From positions 1 to 64,000 of the forward strand of contig JALHOR010000006.1 of the NCBI GenBank assembly GCA_022842885.1: DNA of 64,000 nucleotides. The letters run 5' to 3'. Each line of letters opens with the position of its first letter. Positions within the stretch are counted from its first letter, which is position 1. The DNA is from Anaerolineae bacterium (GTDB taxonomy: Bacteria; Chloroflexota; Anaerolineae; Aggregatilineales; Phototrophicaceae). The notes under the pieces are model-generated. The model ran no database searches. It saw nothing but the letters and a program-made list of their open reading frames with translations, and had not been told where the DNA came from. Positions 58,073 through 64,000 of the stretch are shown piece by piece. Made by a program: the position numbers and the translations under genes.

Positions 58073-59256
58073 AAAAAGATGAGGAGCGAGAGATTGTGAG
58101 CGAAACATCCCGCCGCAGCCGGGCTCGAGACCGGATAGACCGCCGTAAACGCCGTACCGGAACGATGGCACGCCAGTCCGCTGGCACAGACCGCCAACGC
58201 CAGATTCGACCCACTGGCAGTTTTGAAATGCCCACGCTCAAACTCCCCGGCGGGCGCTGGTTGCTGCTGATTCCGGGGGCAGTGATTTTGCTGGTGGCAG
58301 TCATTGCGGCATTAGGGGTTTTGAATCCGCCGGATGTGACGTTGAATACCAATGCCATTTGGCTAATGAATGATTGGACGTATGCCCAACGCAGCGACGA
58401 AGACTTGGCACAATTGGCAGCAACTTTACAAGCCAATCGTGTCGGCACAGTCTATGCTTATGTCAGTTCCTTGCGCGAAGATGCCACTTGGGCAAGCGCC
58501 GATAACATTGCGCGGTTTAACACAGTAGAAGATGCTGTCATTGATTTTGTGACGCGCTTTAAACAAGCCTACCCCGATGTTGCGCTGTATGCTTGGGTGG
58601 AAGTGCAAGCCTCCACCACCGAAGGCTACCGCTTGGATAGCCCACAGGTGCAGCGTGTCGTCGCCGATTTTAGCCAGCGCACGATTGATGTGATGCAATT
58701 TGATGGGGTGCTGTTGGATGTGAAACCGATTTTTGATGGCAACCCGGATTTTCCGGCGTTGTTGCAAGCGGTTCGCCGTAATATTGGCTTAGAAACACCC
58801 TTAGCGGTGGCTGTCCCGCCGGATTTAACGCCGAGTGACGCGGGCATTACCTTACCGCCGCAAATCGCGCCCGATACGGTGTGGAGTTTGGCGTATAAAC
58901 AGCGCATTGCCTTACAAGCCGATAGCCTCGTTGTGACGGCATACAATAGCTATCTCAATAATCCGGTGGATTACATTACGTGGGTGAGTTATCAAGTCAA
59001 TGCGTATCTAGCTGCCATGAGCGCCATAGATACCACGAGTCAGTTGGTCATCAGTGTGCCGCAATTTGCTGACCGCCAGCCCGCACATAATGCCACCATC
59101 GAATCGTTGGCAGGTGCATTAGATGGTGTATCGCAAACCTTCGGCACTTTGACCGATGCCCAACGTGCCTTGTTTAAAGGTATTGCTATCTTCGCTGACC
59201 GCCCGCTGACGGACGAAGACTGGCGCATTTTTAGAGAGAAATGGGTCGGGTTTTAA
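58069..59256 (+). CDS. Membrane-anchored glycoside-hydrolase-like TIM-barrel protein
   Basis: 395 residues from GTG 58069. A basic cytoplasmic start with many Arg is followed by one membrane helix (about 64-86, WLLLIPGAVILLVAVIAALG) and an extracytoplasmic barrel. VGTVYAYVSSLREDATWASA, YPDVALYAWVEVQASTTEGY, MQFDGVLLDVKPIFDGNPDF and LAVAVPPDLTPSD follow the strand order of DUF4015/chitinase-like barrels. The Asp-Gly-Val-Leu-Leu-Asp motif takes the place of the D-x-x-D-x-D-x-E strand, without the last Glu, so it may bind rather than cleave sugars. Confidence 0.7.
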   Translation: MKKDEEREIVSETSRRSRARDRIDRRKRRTGTMARQSAGTDRQRQIRPTGSFEMPTLKLPGGRWLLLIPGAVILLVAVIAALGVLNPPDVTLNTNAIWLMNDWTYAQRSDEDLAQLAATLQANRVGTVYAYVSSLREDATWASADNIARFNTVEDAVIDFVTRFKQAYPDVALYAWVEVQASTTEGYRLDSPQVQRVVADFSQRTIDVMQFDGVLLDVKPIFDGNPDFPALLQAVRRNIGLETPLAVAVPPDLTPSDAGITLPPQIAPDTVWSLAYKQRIALQADSLVVTAYNSYLNNPVDYITWVSYQVNAYLAAMSAIDTTSQLVISVPQFADRQPAHNATIESLAGALDGVSQTFGTLTDAQRALFKGIAIFADRPLTDEDWRIFREKWVGF

Positions 59257-59283
59257 GCGTTTTCAAGAAAGGATACAGCCACT

Positions 59284-59706
59284 ATGGAAATGGAACGTGC
59301 TTATAAAATGCTTATCGTGGATGATGATGCTGCTTTTCGGGAAATGTTATATCGCTTTTTTCAAGAACAAGGCTTTATTGTCGAAACCGCCGCGGATACC
59401 GAAACCGCGCTGGAAAAATTGCGCGATGGTGAATTTGATGTGGCGCTAACTGAAGTTCAATTGCCGAGCCTAGGTGGTTTGGCGATGATTAAACAAGTGA
59501 AAAAAGAAGGGATTGATACCAGTTTTATTATTATCACCGGGCAGGGCAGTCGTACCGATGCTATCCACGCTATCAAAGTTGGCGTGGATGATTGGTTCGA
59601 TAAGTCGGCTTTAGATTTGGATATATTAAAAGAAAGTGTTATCCGGGCAGCACAAATCTTGTCTTTGGATGAAATTCAACAGATTCTTTCAGGTATCCCA
59701 GATTGA
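59284..59706 (+). CDS. Stand-alone response regulator with Glu at the phosphorylation site
   Basis: 140 residues. Receiver domain with acidic pocket Asp13-14-15 (MLIVDDDAAFREML), Thr85 (FIIITGQGS) and Lys107 (WFDKSA), all correct. The residue that accepts phosphate is Glu57 in DVALTEVQLPSLGG where Asp is normal. An Asp-to-Glu change often imitates the phosphorylated state, so the protein may be permanently on. There is no output domain, and no histidine kinase gene in the window. It lies 27 bases after the barrel gene and 10 before the PIN gene. Confidence 0.9.
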   Translation: MEMERAYKMLIVDDDAAFREMLYRFFQEQGFIVETAADTETALEKLRDGEFDVALTEVQLPSLGGLAMIKQVKKEGIDTSFIIITGQGSRTDAIHAIKVGVDDWFDKSALDLDILKESVIRAAQILSLDEIQQILSGIPD

Positions 59707-59715
59707 ACGACGCCC

Positions 59716-60216
59716 ATGAATTATTATTATTTGGATACCAACGCGCTATTCAAATACTATGGCAAAGCAACCAGCATTGATGAGCCGGGAATGCTCACTT
59801 TGCGCCGACTCATCGCCCATCCCGACAGTATCACATTAGTATCGCCATTTACGGAAGTTGAATTTATTGGTGTTTTGATGGAATTATATCGTAGCGGTGC
59901 TTTGAAAATGTATCGCATTAACCAGCTTGTAAAATCATTTCGTCGTAATATCAATCTCTCTACAGAGTCTCAAAATCGCCCTTTCACAGCAATCAGTGTC
60001 CCAAATTTGATCATTTTCAAACGCGCTGGTGATATTCTGCTGCAATATGGTGAATTTCGATGTACAACAATTGATGCGATTCACATTGCTATCGCTGAAA
60101 ATTTGCAACAAACCTATCCAAATTTGCGTCTTATCACATCCGATGCGGGTATGAAGCGAGTCTGCATCCGCATTAACCTTGCCACCTATGACCCAGAAAA
60201 AGACCCGCCGCCCTAA
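59716..60216 (+). CDS. PIN-domain putative ribonuclease
   Basis: 166 residues. MNYYYLDTNALFKYY gives the first acidic residue (Asp7). VSPFTEVEFIGVL supplies Glu. CTTIDAIHIAIAENL gives Asp of the T-x-D-A-x-H motif, and LRLITSDAGMKRVC ends the fold. These are the PIN nuclease residues used by VapC toxins, but no antitoxin gene lies directly before it. It follows the response regulator by nine bases, so a link to that gene or an unlinked antitoxin is possible. Confidence 0.85.
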   Translation: MNYYYLDTNALFKYYGKATSIDEPGMLTLRRLIAHPDSITLVSPFTEVEFIGVLMELYRSGALKMYRINQLVKSFRRNINLSTESQNRPFTAISVPNLIIFKRAGDILLQYGEFRCTTIDAIHIAIAENLQQTYPNLRLITSDAGMKRVCIRINLATYDPEKDPPP

Positions 60217-60235
60217 CCAGCACGCGGGTCTTTTT
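60197..60235. terminator. Strong bidirectional terminator
   Basis: aaaaagacccgc (60197-60208) and gcgggtcttttt (60224-60235) pair over 12 bases, giving an A-run/T-run flanked GC stem that works both ways. It overlaps the end of the PIN gene and lies just before the stop of the SH3 protein gene on the other strand. Confidence 0.88.
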
Positions 60236-60243
60236 AATCTTGT

Positions 60244-61944
60244 TTATGGACAAGCCCCTAAATTCAGACTGCGCCCGGTGGAACTAAACACTTGAATCGA
60301 GGTAATGCCCGATGTGATAACCGCACCGGCACTACCACTCTTGCCACTGCCAGTAACAACGGCGACATCCAATGGCACACCTGTGATAATGATGGTAAAT
60401 GTTTCGGTGTCGGCGGCGTTATCCCAAAATACGGTGACATTAGTGGTACCCGCACAGACTTTCCGCGCTGTAAACAAATCTGGTGGCGTGTTGGAGCCGG
60501 GTGGCGTCGTATCGCCGGGGCGCAGCGTCAGCACCGACCGTCCCGTATTGCACAATGTTTGTCCATTCAGCAGCGCCTCCACTTCCCATTGGAATGCGCC
60601 ACCAGTGGGAAAATCACTCAAGTTTAAATCCGCTGTCGTCACAGGTGCTGGATACCAGCGTGATGCTACCAATTGCCCATTTGCATCATAAATATAGAGT
60701 TTATATTGGTCGGCTTGCGGCACATTTGACCAACGATATTGTGAGAGCATTCGTTCTCCCCCGCCAAGCCGCTGGAAATTCTGGCATTCCGGCGTCAGCG
60801 TGGGGCGGACTGGCGGCACGGGAGCTTCTGGTTGTAGGTTATTGACCACAGGTACATTGGACGATGCAGGCTCACACGGCACATTAATGGGATAATTCAG
60901 CACATTGACTGGCACATCTTCTAGTGAACACCAAGGTGCTAAATCAGCCCGTTCCGGCTCTGACCAAGCACATGCCACCGGGCGGTCATCAGCATCGCCT
61001 TCATTCGCGGCATCTTCGGTAGCGCCCAAACAGGCAAAACTCCGAAAGCCTTCCGGGATAATCACTTCCTGCGAATTAAATTCATCCGGCAACAGGGTCA
61101 CTTTGCCATCAATCACCGTGATTTCCAGCGCATCGCCCACAGTACGGAATAGCACGGTAGACCCAATCCGAATTTCCGCGCCGTTCACGGTCAAATCAAT
61201 CTCGTAATTTTCTGTGCCTTGTACCAGCAGCACATCGGGCGCTTCTTGGCAACCTGATTGCCCGATGCCTGTTGTCAGATAAAAGGCTTGCATGGGGGCT
61301 GGATTTTCATGCGAGATAATGGGCAATGTAGTAACATCCCCCGCAGTCGTAACTAATGTAGACCGAATCCACGCGGGCGCATCGTTATATGCCACGCGCA
61401 GCCAATCACCATCGGCACTGATGCCATCTGCTGAAAAAGTATTTCCGGCAGCAGCTACCCCGACCACATTCCGATTCAAGCCTGCGCCGCTGCGAAGATT
61501 GATATTTTCCGTGACAGTAACCTCAATGGATGACACCGCTGCTGTTTCTACACCGTCATTTTCCAATTGCGTATCGCCAAAGAGCAGAAAGGTCACGGCT
61601 TGCCCCGGCAGTGTATCCGGCAAATTGGCTTGCACACTCATGACAGCGACCCCCCATTCGCCCGTGATAATATTCAAGGCAGCCGTTTCTAAAGCGGTTA
61701 AGGGGGCTAAATCCGTTGTATCTGCCGGACGCGAGAAAAAGTCTTCAGCGACTTCGGTTGCAAACGCTGCGCCCACGCGGTTATAGCCATAACAGGCGCT
61801 ATTGCGTTCCAACCCGCCACAATTATCTCCCATTTCGGCAAGCGCCGCTTCTACAATGGTCGGGCAGGTGGTTTGTGCGACCAGCGGTACAATCCCGCCC
61901 AATGCCAATAACCAGCCAATAAAAACATAGTAACGTCTACGCAT
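60244..61944 (-). CDS. Secreted SH3b / FecR-like surface protein
   Basis: 566 residues from ATG 61944; a GTG at 61956 is possible. A signal peptide (YVFIGWLLALGGIVPLVAQ) is followed by a first domain with SACYGYNRVGAAF and VMSVQANLPDTLPGQAVTFL, shared with the lipoprotein at 42776-44062. A bacterial SH3 domain follows (about 140-200; VTENINLRSGAGLNRNVVGV, WLRVAYNDAPAWIRSTLV), then FecR-like strands (GTENYEIDLTVNGAEIRIGS), a fibronectin-like part (YRWSNVPQADQYKLYIYDAN) and a final domain with Cys. It is a multi-domain surface protein, possibly binding cell wall. The gene ends at the shared terminator. Confidence 0.8.
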   Translation of the reverse strand: MRRRYYVFIGWLLALGGIVPLVAQTTCPTIVEAALAEMGDNCGGLERNSACYGYNRVGAAFATEVAEDFFSRPADTTDLAPLTALETAALNIITGEWGVAVMSVQANLPDTLPGQAVTFLLFGDTQLENDGVETAAVSSIEVTVTENINLRSGAGLNRNVVGVAAAGNTFSADGISADGDWLRVAYNDAPAWIRSTLVTTAGDVTTLPIISHENPAPMQAFYLTTGIGQSGCQEAPDVLLVQGTENYEIDLTVNGAEIRIGSTVLFRTVGDALEITVIDGKVTLLPDEFNSQEVIIPEGFRSFACLGATEDAANEGDADDRPVACAWSEPERADLAPWCSLEDVPVNVLNYPINVPCEPASSNVPVVNNLQPEAPVPPVRPTLTPECQNFQRLGGGERMLSQYRWSNVPQADQYKLYIYDANGQLVASRWYPAPVTTADLNLSDFPTGGAFQWEVEALLNGQTLCNTGRSVLTLRPGDTTPPGSNTPPDLFTARKVCAGTTNVTVFWDNAADTETFTIIITGVPLDVAVVTGSGKSGSAGAVITSGITSIQVFSSTGRSLNLGACP

Positions 61945-62148
61945 ATTACAATGCACCTTGCGATATGAAGAATCAATTTGTGCGTTTATGATATAACGAT
62001 TCGGTAAGGTCGGTTGTTCCAGTGTGATAAAAAATAGCTGACGATTACCCGCCGCTGTTATATCGGTGGTTTATGCCGCTTGCAAAATGTCCGGCTTTCC
62101 CCGACAATATGCCGCGTTTTAAGAACAGAATATCGGGAGACCCATGCT

Positions 62149-63222
62149 ATGAAGGGATTGATTCTCAGTGGCGGCAAAGGCACACGCCTCTACCCCCTGA
62201 CGTATACTCGTGCTAAACAGTTAATTCCCGTTGCCAATAAACCCGTTCTGGTGCGCGTGATTGAAGCGATTCGGGAAGCAGATGTCACTGAAATTGGTGT
62301 CGTCATCGGTGGTTCCACCGCCCAAGAGATTCGGGATACCCTCGGCGATGGCAGCCAATGGGATGTCAAACTCACCTTCATCCATCAACCTAGCCCGGAT
62401 GGGTTGGCGCACGCCGTTAAAATTTCGCAAGACTTCCTCCAAGATGACCCTTTTGTGATGTTCCTTGGCGATAATGTCATTCAAGGCGGCATCAGCAATC
62501 TCATTCGGGATTTTGCCACCAATGAGTGGAACAGCCAGATTGTGCTGAAAGAAGTTCCCAATGCTTCATCATATGGCGTAGCCAAACTGCGTCCCGATGG
62601 CAGCATCGAGCAATTGATAGAAAAACCCAAAAATCCGCCATCGAACCTAGCCCTAGTTGGCATTTATATGTTCGATGCCCATATTTTTGAAGCCGTTCAT
62701 GCCATTAAACCATCCCCACGCGGCGAATACGAAATTACCGATGCCATCCAATGGTTGATTGAAAATAAGTATCAGGTGTTTCCGCATGTGCATCAGGGCT
62801 GGTGGATTGATACTGGCAAGCCCAACGATATGTTGGAAGCCAACAGCCTCGTGTTAGATGAACTAAAACCGCTGATTGCCCCCGATGCCATCATCGAAAA
62901 CAGCGTCGTAGACCCCCGCGTGACCGTGCAAGCGGGCGCGAAAATCATTAACAGTACCGTCCGTGGTCCCTCGATTATCGGTGAACACACCGTTATCGAA
63001 AACAGCTATATCGGGCCCTTCACCAGCATTTATCATCATGTCGTTATCCAACAATGCGAAATTGAACGCAGCATTATCTTGGAAGAAAGCGAACTGAGCG
63101 ATATTCATGACCCGATTCTGCGCGACAGCTTGATTGGGCGCAAAGTAAACGTGCAGCGCGGCGGCGATAAACCGCGTGGGCTGAAGATGAACTTGGGTGA
63201 TAACAGCCGGGTGTTGATTTAA
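62149..63222 (+). CDS. Glucose-1-phosphate thymidylyltransferase, long type with left-handed beta-helix
   Basis: 357 residues from ATG 62149 (GGGAGA ahead); the frame to 62080 is not needed. The transferase part has MKGLILSGGKGTRLYPLTYT (nucleotide loop), PVANKPVLVRVIEAI, FVMFLGDNVIQGG, VGIYMFDAHIFEAV and HQGWWIDTGKPNDMLEAN. It forms dTDP-glucose (RmlA reaction) for surface sugars. After residue about 245, hexapeptide strands (AIIENSVVDPRVTVQAGAKI, IGEHTVIENSYIGPF) form a beta-helix like that of StrD or archaeal-type RmlA. No rmlB, C or D follows directly. Confidence 0.9.
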   Translation: MKGLILSGGKGTRLYPLTYTRAKQLIPVANKPVLVRVIEAIREADVTEIGVVIGGSTAQEIRDTLGDGSQWDVKLTFIHQPSPDGLAHAVKISQDFLQDDPFVMFLGDNVIQGGISNLIRDFATNEWNSQIVLKEVPNASSYGVAKLRPDGSIEQLIEKPKNPPSNLALVGIYMFDAHIFEAVHAIKPSPRGEYEITDAIQWLIENKYQVFPHVHQGWWIDTGKPNDMLEANSLVLDELKPLIAPDAIIENSVVDPRVTVQAGAKIINSTVRGPSIIGEHTVIENSYIGPFTSIYHHVVIQQCEIERSIILEESELSDIHDPILRDSLIGRKVNVQRGGDKPRGLKMNLGDNSRVLI

Positions 63223-63234
63223 AAAAGGGCGTAT

Positions 63235-64000
63235 ATGGCGATTCAGCATGTGATTTTTCATATTCCTGATTGGATTGCAGTGGGGCTGGCAAGCGGTGAT
63301 TTGCGCCGTGTAGGTGGCGTGATTATGCGTGCGGATAATGGTCGCGTGGTGGCATGGCTGCGTGACTTAACGACGATTGCAACACCGATTGAATTATTTA
63401 ATGCCCTCGGCGTCGCCACCAAAACAGCGATTGCGCTGGCAAGTGGTGGTACACTACTCACGCTGGCATTGGCAGCGGCATCGTTAGTAGATATTCGTAA
63501 TCGAGTACAGCGCCTTTCGACTCAAATCGAAACTTTACGCGCCGAACTGCGTGCCGAATTTGAGCAAGACCGCGATGCTGAATTTATCAGTTCGTTGCGG
63601 ACTGCCAATATGGTTCTCACCAGCAGCAATGCCGATACGCGCCGCGATAACGCCCTGAATGCCATCAATCGCCTGTATAAAGTCCAAGAAAATTTCATCA
63701 GCAATTATGAAAAACTGCGCGATTCCAACCAAGTGTTGGGCGCTCATTATCTGAATCGGGCGATGTATGCCGCCACCAGTTGCGCTCGCTGTTACCTCGA
63801 AATTGGCGAAACGCGCTCGGCACGCCAAAGCCTGCACGATGATTTAAAACGACTCAATCCCCACATCACAGGCATTGTCACAGCCTTGATGGGCAAACAC
63901 CCTGCTTTGTTTTTTCACAAAAACATTGAACGGGGTGATGTCGAGCGTTTTATCGTGGTGCAAAATTGGCTTGAACCGCGTGGCTTAATGGATTTGATTG
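63235..64000 (+). CDS. N-terminal part of a membrane/coiled-coil protein (truncated by window end)
   Basis: Starting at ATG 63235 (aaggg ahead, 12 bases after rmlA-like stop), the frame stays open to base 64000: 255 residues so far. The first 40 read FHIPDWIAVGLASGDLRRVG and VIMRADNGRVVAWLRDL, a short folded element with 'W-I-A-x-G-L-A-x-G-x-x-x-R-x-G-G-V-I' known from several uncharacterised proteins. Next comes a membrane helix (ALASGGTLLTLALAAASLV) and a long coiled-coil (about 85-200). The function is unknown. The same initial element precedes different effector-like bodies in other bacteria, but this is from memory. Confidence 0.7.
   Translation, partial: MAIQHVIFHIPDWIAVGLASGDLRRVGGVIMRADNGRVVAWLRDLTTIATPIELFNALGVATKTAIALASGGTLLTLALAAASLVDIRNRVQRLSTQIETLRAELRAEFEQDRDAEFISSLRTANMVLTSSNADTRRDNALNAINRLYKVQENFISNYEKLRDSNQVLGAHYLNRAMYAATSCARCYLEIGETRSARQSLHDDLKRLNPHITGIVTALMGKHPALFFHKNIERGDVERFIVVQNWLEPRGLMDLI

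Noticed and set aside
60244-61944. Plus-strand frames opposite the SH3 protein (for example 61292-61786)
   Set aside because: Ser/Thr/Ala-rich mirror frames without start signals.
1-64000. tRNA, rRNA, CRISPR or insertion-sequence transposase
   Set aside because: I scanned for T-loop-like ggttcga stretches, long conserved rRNA words, spaced repeats and DDE/HUH proteins and found none that stood up; short or degenerate RNA genes could still be missed by eye.

Overview
The window looks like a chromosomal contig from an uncultured member of the Chloroflexota (Anaerolineae-like). This is inferred from gene content, not from a marker search. The pointers are a Ser/Thr-kinase/STAND-NTPase/WD40 fusion, a PP2C phosphatase facing a degenerate kinase, an expanded family of small membrane-anchored proteins with a C-P-C-Y-L-D-I-R-P-G-type motif, SH3/FecR-like surface lipoproteins, a long RmlA with a left-handed beta-helix tail, frequent GTG/TTG starts, moderate GC, and many short dispersed palindromic repeats.

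Layout. 1-936: tail of a LexA-type regulator and an enoyl-CoA hydratase. 1342-4687: a BRO-type antirepressor-like gene facing a NACHT NTPase whose frame has no ordinary start codon. It joins the upstream helical adaptor gene through a perfect A_AAA_AAC slippery site. 4838-12128 (all minus): asparagine synthase, Uma2 nuclease, two paralogous secreted proteins flanking an HNH nuclease with a coupled small partner, a dual-specificity phosphatase, a small membrane protein, a HIT protein and an AEC transporter. 12319-16326: phosphodiesterase-superfamily protein, degenerate receiver/roadblock protein, small membrane protein, repeat-tailed helix protein. 16427-30589: Ser/Thr kinase, large RTX-like secreted protein, kinase-STAND-WD40 receptor and a type IIG restriction-modification enzyme. 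30877-38831: prfA, ABC-2-like permease, a secreted-protein/thioredoxin/DUF2085 operon, an alpha/beta hydrolase and an aminotransferase preceded by an apparent leader-peptide attenuator. 39442-42478: LRR protein, an AraC/VOC pair, and a broken copy of the LRR gene tail. 42776-49403: lipoproteins, the yggS-yggT-yggU trio, PHP phosphoesterase, DUF1579-like gene, degenerate kinase. 49589-60216 (all plus): PP2C, GT-C-like membrane protein, then a tight housekeeping operon (yqeY, pgpH-like HD phosphodiesterase, ybeY, two dgkA-like kinases, glycosidase-like protein, response regulator with Glu at the phosphorylation site, PIN nuclease). 60244-64000: SH3 surface protein, long RmlA and a truncated membrane/coiled-coil gene.

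The least ordinary signals are: (1) the candidate programmed -1 frameshift fusing an adaptor domain to a membrane NACHT NTPase; (2) a trp-like 1:2/2:3/3:4 attenuator with a 17-residue Asn/Thr-rich leader peptide before the aminotransferase; (3) short GC-rich dispersed repeats that sit both between genes and, in frame, inside two genes; (4) duplication footprints around recently arrived genes. No tRNA, rRNA or CRISPR array was seen.
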